A stretch of 64,000 nt of DNA, taken from assembly GCF_024606225.1 (NCBI RefSeq), contig NZ_JAGRPU010000001.1:62001-126000 (forward strand), in the 5' to 3' direction. The notes below the pieces were generated by a model, which made no database searches, was not told the DNA's origin, and was given only the letters and a program-made list of their open reading frames with translations. Below are positions 45,268-55,019 of this stretch, one piece after another. Numbering within the stretch: the stretch's first letter is position 1; every line of letters starts with the position of its first letter. This stretch comes from Endozoicomonas sp. ISHI1. Its GTDB lineage: Bacteria > Pseudomonadota > Gammaproteobacteria > Pseudomonadales > Endozoicomonadaceae. The translations under genes were made by a program, and so were the position numbers.

Positions 45268-45716
45268 TGATTCTTACCTTCAATAATCTCTTGGGCACCG
45301 CGACAGGCGAGTTCATCGGCCATTTCATTTTCCCGATGTCCTGCATGCCCTTTCACCCAGCACCATTCAATCTTATGGCGGGTATTCTGAACATCAAGCC
45401 GCTCCCATAAGTCCTTGTTTTTTACGGATTTACCTGCTGCTGTTTTCCAGCCTTTGCGTTTCCAGCCATTCAGCCATTCGGTAATACCCTTTCGTACATA
45501 TTGGGAATCTGTCGTGACACGGACCGTACAGGTCCGTGTCAAGGTTTCCAGTCCCATAATAGCGGCCATCAATTCCATACGGTTATTGGTGGTTTCCTTT
45601 TCACCGCCATACAGTCCTTTTTCAGCAGTGCCATAACGCAATACCACCCCCCAACCTCCGGGGCCAGGGTTTCCTTTACAGGCACCATCTGTAAAAAGCT
45701 CAACTAGCTTGCTCAA
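45264..45716 (-). CDS. rnhA: Ribonuclease HI
   Basis: 150-residue RNase H that cleaves RNA in RNA-DNA hybrids (R-loops, primers). The active-site set is visible: Asp10 ([15 protein letters not shown]), Glu48 (NNRMELMAA), Asp70 (TTDSQYV) and a late Asp in the [12 protein letters not shown] region (about 134). The handle region [18 protein letters not shown], typical of bacterial RNase HI, is present. It is coupled on both sides by 4-bp overlaps (methyltransferase gene before, dnaQ after), so all three are one operon. Confidence 0.95.
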   Translation of the reverse strand: MSKLVELFTDGACKGNPGPGGWGVVLRYGTAEKGLYGGEKETTNNRMELMAAIMGLETLTRTCTVRVTTDSQYVRKGITEWLNGWKRKGWKTAAGKSVKNKDLWERLDVQNTRHKIEWCWVKGHAGHRENEMADELACRGAQEIIEGKNQ

Positions 45717-46486
45717 CGATTATCTCCCACCCGGCTGGACCCTGTAATCGGCTTTCCGACCAGGGATTGCCCCACTGAGGACCACACAGGCTTGATCGGT
45801 GTCATGCCTGGCACTTCCCGGGTAGCAACTATGATGTAAAAACTGCCAAAGGGCAGCATCCAATTGTGACAGCGTTGTTCAATCACTTCCGTCTTCAAAC
45901 CCATTGCAGAGTGGTTGGAGGGGAACAGATAGGCACCATGAATCACTTTCTCAACACTGAATCCCAGCAGGGTTAACCAGTCTTTCATCCGGCTGGGACT
46001 GATGAACTGAACCCCACGGAACAACTTTCGATAACCCGGAAGTATCATCCGCTTGATATTGCAGAGACTCAAAGGGTTAAAACCCACTACAATCATCTTG
46101 CCTCCGGGTATGATGGTATGACCGGCTTCGCTGAGAAGCCGGTGCGGACGATCAGACACTTCTACCATATGATGCAGCAAGACTAGATCCAGGCTGCCCG
46201 GAGCAATCGGCCAGTGGTAAGGATCAAGCAGTAATGAAGACACTGGTTCAGTGTTCAAAGGGTGAAACCGGAAGTTCCGGCTGACTTGAGAGCCTGACAG
46301 CAGAGAAGAAGTCGGGGATACGGATAACTCGACAGCGTGATAACCAAAGATATACTTTAACTCATGTTCTATGTGACAGCCTTCTGCCTTGAGCACAAAC
46401 TCTCCTGCGCCGGACTGCATCCACTCCTGCAGGGCCCGCAACTTTTGAGGCATTTCAGGTCCGGTCGATTTTTTAAACCATTGCAT
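45713..46486 (-). CDS. SAM-dependent methyltransferase, YafS-like
   Basis: 257 residues of the class I methyltransferase fold. It lies exactly where E. coli has yafS, between gloB and rnhA. The middle holds [50 protein letters not shown], the Methyltransf_11 pattern, preceded by a short strand with DPYHWPI. The first glycine-rich SAM motif is weak ([12 protein letters not shown]). Substrate is unknown. It is the first gene of the yafS-rnhA-dnaQ operon, divergent from gloB with 233 nt between. Confidence 0.85.
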   Translation of the reverse strand: MQWFKKSTGPEMPQKLRALQEWMQSGAGEFVLKAEGCHIEHELKYIFGYHAVELSVSPTSSLLSGSQVSRNFRFHPLNTEPVSSLLLDPYHWPIAPGSLDLVLLHHMVEVSDRPHRLLSEAGHTIIPGGKMIVVGFNPLSLCNIKRMILPGYRKLFRGVQFISPSRMKDWLTLLGFSVEKVIHGAYLFPSNHSAMGLKTEVIEQRCHNWMLPFGSFYIIVATREVPGMTPIKPVWSSVGQSLVGKPITGSSRVGDNR

Positions 46487-46719
46487 CAGGCTTTTTCCAT
46501 GTATGCTGTAGTCAAATCAGCAAAAACCTCGAGCCAGAATATAGTCCTGCTCAATTACACATCTTATCTGGCACGGCAGGATTCGACCAGCATCGGTGTC
46601 ATCCCTTATAACAATGGTAAAGAAAACAGTACAGACTTTATACGCAAAATCTGTAAAATTGATTGTCTGGCCATTCCAGACATTAGAATGTTATTGACTA
46701 TCACCCGACAGAATGTCCT

Positions 46720-47502
46720 ATGATCCACATACAAGCTATCAAGGCTTTTCAAGATAACTACATATGGCTGCTTTCTGAAAGCGGCAGTCAACAGTGCCTG
46801 GTTGTTGATCCCGGTGAAGCTGACGTGGTTGAGAAAGCAATGAAAAGTCTGAATCTGGCGTTATCGGGCATTCTGATTACCCATCATCACTGGGATCATA
46901 CGAATGGTATACAAGCGTTGACAAAAGACCGTAATATTCCCGTCTATGGCCCTGATAATGCTGAAATTTCCGGTATTACATACCCCCTGAATGGCACAGA
47001 GACACTGACAGTGCTCGGCACCGAATTCAACATTCTGAAAACGCCTGGTCATACGCTTGATCATATTGCCTATTTCGCCAATCCAGATCAGGACGACCCC
47101 ATCCTGTTTTGTGGCGATACCCTATTTTCAGCTGGCTGTGGTCGACTGTTTGAAGGGACTGCTGAACAGATGCTGAGCTCATTGAATAAACTCCGTTCTC
47201 TGCCCAAAAACACCCGGGTATACTGTGCACATGAATACACTCTGGCTAACCTGGCTTTTGCCCGGGCCGTAGAACCCGCTAACCCCTCTATTAAGGAGTA
47301 TCGCAATAAAGTCATTCAGCTTCGCGAACAGGGCAGGCCAAGCTTGCCTTCCAGCCTGGAGCTGGAATTTACCATCAATCCATTCCTGCGTATTGACCAA
47401 CATAGTGTCATTACTGCAGTAAAGGAGCACGCCCCATGTACTGTCCTGTCAAACGATGCAGAGGTATTTGGAGCATTACGTCATTGGAAGGATCAGTTTT
47501 GA
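46720..47502 (+). CDS. gloB: Hydroxyacylglutathione hydrolase (glyoxalase II)
   Basis: 260-residue metallo-beta-lactamase-fold enzyme that completes methylglyoxal detoxification by hydrolysing S-lactoylglutathione. The binuclear metal site is THHHWDHTNG (about residues 54-63), with further ligands in TPGHTLDHIAY (about 108-118), FCGDTLFSAGCGRLFEG (Asp, about 130) and CAHEYTLANL (about 168). The C-terminal domain ends with the usual RHWKDQF-like tail. It is followed after 42 nt by mltD in the same direction. Confidence 0.95.
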   Translation: MIHIQAIKAFQDNYIWLLSESGSQQCLVVDPGEADVVEKAMKSLNLALSGILITHHHWDHTNGIQALTKDRNIPVYGPDNAEISGITYPLNGTETLTVLGTEFNILKTPGHTLDHIAYFANPDQDDPILFCGDTLFSAGCGRLFEGTAEQMLSSLNKLRSLPKNTRVYCAHEYTLANLAFARAVEPANPSIKEYRNKVIQLREQGRPSLPSSLELEFTINPFLRIDQHSVITAVKEHAPCTVLSNDAEVFGALRHWKDQF

Positions 47503-47544
47503 TGACGATAAACATTGTGTTCCTTCACGATAAATAAATTTTTT

Positions 47545-49161
47545 ATGTCTGAACCTTTGAATACAGAGCAGGCGTCCGGTCGTTATACCGGACCTCAAGT
47601 TAAACCCCTGGTTCGAGTCCTTGGCGCCGCCACACTCGTTATGACTCTTACAAGCTGTATGAGTACTTCTACAGAACAAGCGGGTACCAGTTCACCGGTC
47701 AAAGCTGAGCAAAATGTTACCAAAGGCAAAATGGCCAAGAAAGCGGTCAGAAAGCAGGTAGCCAAGCAACCAGCAACTGACCTTTGGGACAGGACCCGTC
47801 GAGGTCTCGCCATGGACCTGGATAATAATCATCCCCGGGTATTGGCAGAATTGCGCTGGTATAAGAAAAACCAGGGCTACTTTGACCGGGTTTCTGATCG
47901 CGCCAGTCCCTATTTCTTCTTCATCCTGATGGAAGCCGAGAAACGTGGCGTTCCTCTGGAACTGGCATTAATGCCCATAGTGGAAAGTGCCTTCGATCCA
48001 TTTGCTTATTCCCATGCAGGTGCATCCGGCTTGTGGCAATTCATGCCAGCTACTGGAGAACATTACGGACTAAAGCAGAACTGGTGGTATGACGGTCGTC
48101 GTGATGTGGTTGAAGCTACCCGCGCAGCACTCGACTATATGGTCAGTCTCAACAATATGTTTGATGATTGGGAATTAGCGCTGGCTGCTTTCAATTCAGG
48201 GCCCGGACGGGTTATGAATGCGGTCAACAAGAACAAGAGACAGGGTAAATCGACTCGCTTCTGGCATCTTGACCTGCCAAGTGAAACCACCGCCTACGTC
48301 CCTAAGCTGATCGCCTTGGGCAAGATCGTTCGTAATCCGGCAAAATACGGTATCAAGCTGAAGCCTATTCCGAACAAACCACATTTTGCCAAGGTTAAAA
48401 CCGGTGGTCAGCTTGACATGGCCAAGGCAGCCAAGTTGTCAGGTATTAGTCTGAATGAGTTATATCGATTGAATCCCGGGCTTAATCGCTGGTCTACCCC
48501 ACCTTCTGGTCCTCACTATCTACTGATTCCTATTGCAAGGGCCGAATCCTTCCAAACTGAACTGGCTCGATTGCCTACGGAGAAACGTATGCAATGGCGC
48601 CGTTATTCCGTGAAGTCGGGTGATAGCCTCAGCAAGATTGCCAATACCTTCAATACCAAGTCCAAATTCATCAAGGAAGTTAACAAGATGGATACAGACT
48701 TGATCAGGGTTGGGCAGAGCCTGTTGATTCCTGTCCCCGCCAGAGAGAAGGAAAAGTATGCCCTGACAGCATCACAGCGTCGCATCGCCAAACAAAACAC
48801 CCAGCGCACCGGTCGGCAAAGATTGAATTACTCCGTTAAATCAGGAGACAGCTTCTGGAGCATAGCTAAAAAGTACAACACTGGCGTTCAGGAACTGGCT
48901 CGCTGGAATGGCATGTCACCCAGAGATAATCTCAGAATCGGACAGAAACTGGTGGTATGGAGCAAAACCAATGCTGCCCGGAACGGTGTTGTTCGCAAGG
49001 TCAATTACAAGGTTCGCAGTGGTGACTCCCTGTCCCGTATCGCTGACAAGTTCAATGTAGCGGTAGCTCAGATCAAAACCTGGAACACCTTTGACAGCAA
49101 ATACCTGCAGCCCGGCCAACGATTGACTCTCTACGTTGATGTGGCGCGCGCTTACGAATAA
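47545..49161 (+). CDS. mltD: Membrane-bound lytic murein transglycosylase D
   Basis: 538-residue outer-membrane lipoprotein that cleaves peptidoglycan with formation of 1,6-anhydro ends. The lipobox is LTSC after an unusually long polar N-region (about 25 residues), so the start is uncertain; ATG 47545 is chosen over 47515. The SLT domain carries the catalytic Glu in MPIVESAFDPFAYS, then GASGLWQFMPATGEHYGL and AFNSGPGRV. A degenerate LysM-like segment (about 300-335) and three clear LysM domains follow (YSVKSGDSLSKIA, YSVKSGDSFWSIA, YKVRSGDSLSRIA), ending at the C-terminus. The ribosome site is weak. Confidence 0.93.
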   Translation: MSEPLNTEQASGRYTGPQVKPLVRVLGAATLVMTLTSCMSTSTEQAGTSSPVKAEQNVTKGKMAKKAVRKQVAKQPATDLWDRTRRGLAMDLDNNHPRVLAELRWYKKNQGYFDRVSDRASPYFFFILMEAEKRGVPLELALMPIVESAFDPFAYSHAGASGLWQFMPATGEHYGLKQNWWYDGRRDVVEATRAALDYMVSLNNMFDDWELALAAFNSGPGRVMNAVNKNKRQGKSTRFWHLDLPSETTAYVPKLIALGKIVRNPAKYGIKLKPIPNKPHFAKVKTGGQLDMAKAAKLSGISLNELYRLNPGLNRWSTPPSGPHYLLIPIARAESFQTELARLPTEKRMQWRRYSVKSGDSLSKIANTFNTKSKFIKEVNKMDTDLIRVGQSLLIPVPAREKEKYALTASQRRIAKQNTQRTGRQRLNYSVKSGDSFWSIAKKYNTGVQELARWNGMSPRDNLRIGQKLVVWSKTNAARNGVVRKVNYKVRSGDSLSRIADKFNVAVAQIKTWNTFDSKYLQPGQRLTLYVDVARAYE

Positions 49162-49275
49162 TCAGCCAAGATGCCCAGACCCGATTTTTCACGGGTCTGA
49201 CATCCTTCCCTGTAAAGCGCTCCCTTGAATTGTCGATGTCAAGTTCATTCGGTTTAATATTACCGGGGAGCATCA

Positions 49276-51129
49276 TTGAAACCACTGACGCTATTTTTAC
49301 TGCTCTATTTACAAGGAATGCTGGCAATTGCCAAAAGTGAGCAGTGGCAACACCATCTGTCCATCATGGACGAACCGCTCTATAAAAAAGATTTTAAGCA
49401 CTTCCAATACGTCAACCCTGAAGCCCCCAAAGGTGGCCATTTGCGATTAGCAGCCCTGGGAACCTTTAATACTCTGAATCCATATAGTGCAAGTGGAATA
49501 GCCCCCACACAGGCAAACAATACTTACCGCTTCGGCTTTCTGGAGTTAAACGAGCCCTTGATGGTGGGCACTGGCCCTTATGCCCCCTCCATGGAACATA
49601 AAAGTACGGCTTATGGTCTGATAGCTGAAGCGGTGGCCTACGATCCGGAAAAACAAAAGCTCTCATTCAAGCTGAGAAAAAATGCCCGTTTCCATGACCA
49701 GCACCCGATTACCACCGAAGATGTTGAGTTTTCCTACAAGATACTGCTGGAACAGGGACACCCAAACTTCAAACTCGCACTGGAGCAGGTTGAACGCATC
49801 CAAATTGAAGATCGGTACATCATCCACTTCTTTCTGAAACCCTCTTCCTCTAAAGCACTCCCACTTAAACTCAGTGAGCTGCCTGTGTTACCAAAACATT
49901 ACTGGCAGAATCGTGATTTTTCAAAAACCACACTCATACCACCTTTACTCAGTGGTCCATACAAGATTGCCAGGGTCAGACCGGGTGCAACCATCGTCTA
50001 CGAGCGAGTCCCGGACTATTGGGGAGCCGAGCTAGCTGTTAACAGAGGCCTTTATAATTTTGACAAAGTCACTCTGAATTTTTACCGTGACCGTCATGTC
50101 AGCTTCCAGGCTTTTAAAAAAGGCGAGATTGATGTCCACTACGAAGGTGAGGCGAAAAACTGGGAAACAGGTTATGACTTTCCAGCCATGCAACAGGGCA
50201 AGGTTATCAAGCTGAATATTCCGGACAAAATGCACTATGGCAGAAGGTTCTTTGTTTTTAATCTCAAATCCCCACTGTTTCAGGATCGAAGAGTCAGGCA
50301 GGCTATCAGCCTGTTGTTCGACTGGGAATGGTCTTCAACAAAGCTCTTCTATAACGCCTATATCCGAACCACCCATTTCTTTAGTGCCCATGAGAATAAT
50401 ACTTCTGCCCTTCCCACACAGAACGAACAGGAACTGTTTAAACCTTTTCGATCGATATTGCCACCGGAGCTCTGTTCCAGGCCATTCGAGCTCTCAAAAA
50501 CAAGCGGGGATGGAAATATCACAGCTCAACGAAGACAAGTCCTTAAACTCCTGAAAGAGGCCGGCTGGCATTACCATCAGGGGCAATTATTAAACGCTCG
50601 AAATGAACCCTTCCACTTTACATTTCTTCACTACTCAAAACTGGCTGACCGTTTCATACTCCCTTTTGCCGCCAACCTTGCCAGTGTAGGAATCAAAATG
50701 GATTTTCGGGCTACAGACCTGAGCCAATACCAGCGAAGACTGAGAGAAAGGGATTTTGATATGGTTCAAACAACCCTGATGGTACCTTATCTCCCCGGCG
50801 AACACCTCAAAGGATTATTTCATTCAGAATCTGCAGATATTAAAGGCAGCCAGAACCTTGCCGGAATTCATAACCCGGCCATTGATGCCTTGATTGATCA
50901 TGCGCTCTCAGCCCATAGTAAAAAGGATCTTTATACCGCGATGCAGGCTTTGAATCGTCTTTTGCTCTGGGAGCATTACTTCATTCCTAACTGGCAGGGT
51001 CGTTTTATAAGAATCGCATACTGGCAGCACCTGCAAACTCCTGAAACTTTCCCACCCTTTGGTATTCGTCTTACGTCATGGTGGATGAAACCCAAATCTT
51101 CAGCTGGCTCAAAACAGAGAACAGAATGA
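49276..51129 (+). CDS. YejA-type peptide-binding protein, paralogue 1
   Basis: 617-residue periplasmic solute-binding protein of the family-5 (oligopeptide/microcin C) group. It starts with TTG 49276 behind a GGGGAG site. It has a signal peptide (PLTLFLLLYLQGMLAIA), then the family phrases KDFKHFQYVNPEAPKGGHLRLAALGTFNTLNPY, YGLIAEAV, FHDQHPITTEDVEFSYKIL, LSGPYKIARVRPG and KNWETGYDF. It is the most diverged of four tandem paralogues, with TYRFGFLELNEPLM replacing the usual YDTL region. The stop overlaps the start of the next gene (ATGA). Confidence 0.88.
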   Translation: MKPLTLFLLLYLQGMLAIAKSEQWQHHLSIMDEPLYKKDFKHFQYVNPEAPKGGHLRLAALGTFNTLNPYSASGIAPTQANNTYRFGFLELNEPLMVGTGPYAPSMEHKSTAYGLIAEAVAYDPEKQKLSFKLRKNARFHDQHPITTEDVEFSYKILLEQGHPNFKLALEQVERIQIEDRYIIHFFLKPSSSKALPLKLSELPVLPKHYWQNRDFSKTTLIPPLLSGPYKIARVRPGATIVYERVPDYWGAELAVNRGLYNFDKVTLNFYRDRHVSFQAFKKGEIDVHYEGEAKNWETGYDFPAMQQGKVIKLNIPDKMHYGRRFFVFNLKSPLFQDRRVRQAISLLFDWEWSSTKLFYNAYIRTTHFFSAHENNTSALPTQNEQELFKPFRSILPPELCSRPFELSKTSGDGNITAQRRQVLKLLKEAGWHYHQGQLLNARNEPFHFTFLHYSKLADRFILPFAANLASVGIKMDFRATDLSQYQRRLRERDFDMVQTTLMVPYLPGEHLKGLFHSESADIKGSQNLAGIHNPAIDALIDHALSAHSKKDLYTAMQALNRLLLWEHYFIPNWQGRFIRIAYWQHLQTPETFPPFGIRLTSWWMKPKSSAGSKQRTE

Positions 51130-52937
51130 CTATTAAACCATGGGCACATACTCTTATTGCTCTGATTCTTGCCTGCTTTTACGCTTCTGCTCAGGCCGGT
51201 ATTCAGCAACCTTATCACAACAGTCATGCTATTAACCTGATCGGCACTCCCAAATATCCTGCTGACTTTCAACACTTTTCCTATATCAATCCTGATGCTC
51301 CCCGTCAGGGCAAGGTCAGACTCGCTGCTCTTGGTACCTATGACACTTTTGACCTCTTTAGTGCCAAAGGACTACCTGCAGCCGTTGGTCCTTACATCTA
51401 TGACAGCCTGATGTATGCCAGTCGGGATGAGCCCGGCAGTCTTTATCCTCTGATCGCCGAACGTGTCGAATACCCTGATGACAATCGCTGGATACGCTTT
51501 GTTATTAACCCAAAAGCCCGTTTTGCCGATGGCAGCCCAATTAATGCCGAGGTCATAAGAGATACCTTTCTTCAATACAAAAATGGTGATTTCTCCAACT
51601 TTAAACACCTTTTAAAGGATGTTGATCAAATAAAAATTGAACCCGGAAACCGGGTAAAACTTACCCTGAATACCCCTGAAGACAAGAAGTTGCCCTTTCG
51701 ACTGGCCCAGTTACCCGTAATTCACAACAGCTACTGGCAACAGTCCCGGGGAGACGATCATACGATCCATATTCCTGTCAGCTCAGGCGCTTACAGCATC
51801 AGACAATACGAGCTTGGCAAGAGCGTGTTTCTTGAGCGAAACAAGCATTACTGGGCTGAAAAACTGCCAGTGAATATTGGTCGAAATAACTTTGAGCAGA
51901 TCAAATTGGAGTATTTCAGGAACTCTACCCTCTCTCTGGAAGCTTTTCTTGCTGGGCAATATGATATCCGAGTCGAGAATCTGGCTAAAAACTGGACTTA
52001 TGCATACAAGGGAAAAGACATAGATACCGGGAAGATTATCAAGAAAAATTACCCGCGCAAGAGCTTTCAGGTTCAGTCGTTTATCTTTAACAGTCGAAAA
52101 GACCTCTTTCAGGATCAACGCGTCAGAGAAGCGATCAGTCAGGGTTATGATGCAGCCTGGACCAACGCTAACCTCCTTTATGGTATCTATTCAGTGCCCG
52201 GGAGTCTTTTTGCCGGTACGGAGTTTGCCCAAACAGGAATACCCGATAAGGCTGAAGTCAAACTGCTTGAGCCTTATCGAAATATCCTTCCTGAGAGACT
52301 GTTTAAACAATCCTGGACAGGCTTAAAAACGGATGGCACTGGTAATATTCGGAAGCAACTCAGTTATGCCAATCGCCTTCTAAAACAGGCAGGCTGGGAA
52401 CTCAAAAATGGCAAAAGGGTCAACAAGGAAACCGGCGAGCCACTGAAGTTCGAACTGATGCTGGCAGTGCCAGAACAGGAACGTGTTGCCATACCATTCA
52501 AGAGTAATCTGAAGATACTCGGTATTGATATGCAGATCGTCTCGGTGGATGTCTCCCAGTACGTTCGAAGAGTGCGCAATCAGGATTACGATATGCTGCT
52601 CAGAACCTTCCACCAGCCTGATCTGCCTGGCAACGAGCAAAGAGAATACTGGAGCAGCAGCAGTGCCAATGAGCAAAGCACCCAGAATCTGGCAGGTGTC
52701 AATCACCCTGCTGTTGATGCCATGATTGAGCATATTATCAAGGCTGAATCGATCGACCAGTTACAAACAGCCACAAGGGCTTTGGATCGTATCTTGCTCT
52801 GGGAAAATTACACTATTCCCCAGCTCTATCATCGTTACTGGCGGGTAGCACACAGACACCGTTACAACTATCCTGAAAACGAAGGTCTATACGGCCCCAT
52901 AGACTTGAGTATCTGGTGGGAGGAAGAGCCAAAATGA
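51126..52937 (+). CDS. YejA-type peptide-binding protein, paralogue 2
   Basis: 603 residues from ATG 51126, which overlaps the previous stop by 4 nt; this start gives a clean signal peptide (HTLIALILACFYASAQA). The body follows the YejA pattern: ADFQHFSYINPDAPRQGKVRLAALGTYDTFDLF, YDSLMYASRDEPGSLYPLIAE, FADGSPINAEVIRDTFL, SSGAYSIRQYELGKSVFLERNKHYWA and NLAKNWTYAYKG, with a conserved C-terminal LDRILLWENYTIPQLY. It should deliver a peptide-like ligand to the YejBEF transporter downstream, possibly one different from its paralogues' ligands. Confidence 0.9.
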   Translation: MTIKPWAHTLIALILACFYASAQAGIQQPYHNSHAINLIGTPKYPADFQHFSYINPDAPRQGKVRLAALGTYDTFDLFSAKGLPAAVGPYIYDSLMYASRDEPGSLYPLIAERVEYPDDNRWIRFVINPKARFADGSPINAEVIRDTFLQYKNGDFSNFKHLLKDVDQIKIEPGNRVKLTLNTPEDKKLPFRLAQLPVIHNSYWQQSRGDDHTIHIPVSSGAYSIRQYELGKSVFLERNKHYWAEKLPVNIGRNNFEQIKLEYFRNSTLSLEAFLAGQYDIRVENLAKNWTYAYKGKDIDTGKIIKKNYPRKSFQVQSFIFNSRKDLFQDQRVREAISQGYDAAWTNANLLYGIYSVPGSLFAGTEFAQTGIPDKAEVKLLEPYRNILPERLFKQSWTGLKTDGTGNIRKQLSYANRLLKQAGWELKNGKRVNKETGEPLKFELMLAVPEQERVAIPFKSNLKILGIDMQIVSVDVSQYVRRVRNQDYDMLLRTFHQPDLPGNEQREYWSSSSANEQSTQNLAGVNHPAVDAMIEHIIKAESIDQLQTATRALDRILLWENYTIPQLYHRYWRVAHRHRYNYPENEGLYGPIDLSIWWEEEPK

Positions 52938-54757
52938 CACGTCTGGTCATGGGTATACTCCTGATAGTAACAGCCTGTTTCGCATGGGGATCTGACAAGA
53001 TCCCTCTGAAGCATGCCATCAGTCTCTATGGCGAACCAAAGTACCAAAAAGATTTTGAACACTTTGACTACGCCAACCCGCAGGCCCGAAAAGGCGGTGA
53101 ATTCAGACAGGCAGTGATTGGCCAGTTTGACAGTCTTACACCTTTTGTAGATCGCGGTTCAGCAGCTGCTGGCAGCGACTTGCTCTATGACACCCTGCTG
53201 CAAAGATCCTGGGACGAACCTCTAAGTAAATACGGTTTGATTGCTCAAGCCATTGAGTTAGACCCGGATAACCACTGGGTTGCCTACTACATTAATCCCA
53301 AGGCCCGCTTTAACGATGGCCACAGTGTGTCAGCCAGTGATGTCAAATTCACTTTTGATCTCTTAAGGGAGAAAGGCTCAACGTTCTACCGTCATTTCTA
53401 TGATGATATCGAGAAAGCTGAAGTCACAGCGCCCATGAGGGTTCTATTTACCTTTAAAAACAACAAAAACCGTGAGTTGCCACTGATCCTGGGGCAAATG
53501 CCCATACTTCCCGAACACTACTGGAAAGACAGGGTTTTTCCGGCGCCCGGGCTTGAAGTCCCCATCACCAGCGGCCCTTATCAAGTGGCTAAAATCAATC
53601 CCGGACGATCCATCACTTACAAGAGAAACAAGGATTATTGGGCTCGTGAACTGGCTGTTAACCGGGGTCGGTATAATTTTGACCGTATGGTGTACGAATA
53701 TTACGGAAACGAATCTGTGCTCCTCGAGTCACTCTTCAGTAATCAATATGATTTCAGACTGATCACAGATCCAACGATCTGGAATACTCAGCTGAGCGAG
53801 AACCGCATTAAAAAATACCGTCTGATACAAGAAGTTATAAAGAACCATAACCCCCAAACCCTGACGTTAACCTACAATACACGGCGACCTTATCTAAAAG
53901 ATGCCAGAGTCAGGGAAAGTCTGGGATATGCTTTTAACTTCGAGCAGATCAACAACCATCTTTTCTTTGGGATGTATCGACCTGCTGAAAGTTTTTTTGC
54001 AGGCTCTGAACTGGCGGCCAGTGGTACCCCTTCTGCTGATGAACTCAAATGGCTGACTCCCTGGCAACAAGAACTTCCGAAAGCTCTCTTCCATGAACCT
54101 TTCAAAGTACCTGATAGTCGACTGGCATCGGGCGACCGATTGAACAATGCAAAAGCGCTCACGTTGTTAAAACAGGCGGGCTGGCAGATAAAGAATAATC
54201 AGCAGGTTAATGCCAGGGGTGAACCACTGGTTCTCAATGCTCTGGTGGCCAGTGAAGAGCACGAAAAAGTTCTGCTTTCCATTAAGGATGGACTGAGTCA
54301 TCTTGGTATTACCTTGAATGTTCAGCGTACAGACCCACTTCAGATGGTAGCCAGATTACGTGAACTGGATTTTGAAATCATACTGCACACCTATCGACAC
54401 ACCGCGTCACCCGGAACTGAACAAGCATCTTTCTGGGGATCGGAAACCGTTCAGCAACCAGGAACCAGAAATCTCTCGGGCGTGCATTCACCGGTAGTCG
54501 ATCAATTAACTAACCTGATTCCATCGGCTACCAGCCGTAAAGAACTGCTTTCCATGGTTCATGCCCTGGACAGAGTTCTGTTATGGGGACACTATTCTCT
54601 GCCTCTCTGGTACTCTCCTTCCTGGAATGTCCTCTACCGGGACACCCTGAGGCATCCTGTGATTACACCGCTCTATGCTCTGGATCTGACTACATGGTGG
54701 CATGAGACAGAAAAACCACCAACAGCCTCTGCTAATGATGGTCCGAACCATCACTAA
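52934..54757 (+). CDS. YejA-type peptide-binding protein, paralogue 3
   Basis: 607 residues. ATG 52934 overlaps the previous stop (ATGA) and follows GGGAGGAAG. A short signal peptide (LVMGILLIVTACFA) leads into the YejA pattern: KDFEHFDYANPQARKGGEFRQAVIGQFDSLTPF, YDTLLQRSWDEPLSKYGLIAQAI, FNDGHSVSASDVKFTFDLLREKG, TSGPYQVAKINPG and VLLWGHYSLPLWY. The Cys in VTACFAW could suggest a lipobox, but the residues around it do not fit well. About 260 bp separate it from the fourth paralogue, so that gene may have its own promoter. Confidence 0.9.
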   Translation: MTRLVMGILLIVTACFAWGSDKIPLKHAISLYGEPKYQKDFEHFDYANPQARKGGEFRQAVIGQFDSLTPFVDRGSAAAGSDLLYDTLLQRSWDEPLSKYGLIAQAIELDPDNHWVAYYINPKARFNDGHSVSASDVKFTFDLLREKGSTFYRHFYDDIEKAEVTAPMRVLFTFKNNKNRELPLILGQMPILPEHYWKDRVFPAPGLEVPITSGPYQVAKINPGRSITYKRNKDYWARELAVNRGRYNFDRMVYEYYGNESVLLESLFSNQYDFRLITDPTIWNTQLSENRIKKYRLIQEVIKNHNPQTLTLTYNTRRPYLKDARVRESLGYAFNFEQINNHLFFGMYRPAESFFAGSELAASGTPSADELKWLTPWQQELPKALFHEPFKVPDSRLASGDRLNNAKALTLLKQAGWQIKNNQQVNARGEPLVLNALVASEEHEKVLLSIKDGLSHLGITLNVQRTDPLQMVARLRELDFEIILHTYRHTASPGTEQASFWGSETVQQPGTRNLSGVHSPVVDQLTNLIPSATSRKELLSMVHALDRVLLWGHYSLPLWYSPSWNVLYRDTLRHPVITPLYALDLTTWWHETEKPPTASANDGPNHH

Positions 54758-55019
54758 TAGTCTGAAGACGACTTTTTTAGAGTGTGAATCGGCTGGGTAT
54801 CCGGCCTGAAAGATTGCTTTTAGGTCACATTACAACTTTAAATGCCATCCAAAGATATCAATAATTTTTTTCTGTTGAATTAGACCTTGCCTGTAGGGAT
54901 TGATCGGTGTTTAAAATACTGTCAGGAATCGAAATAACTCCGCAACAAGCAATACCTATAGTCAAGGAGCCGACTATAGTTTAGAGGCAAAAGTTATAAC
55001 AATGCGATCCAGGCGAACC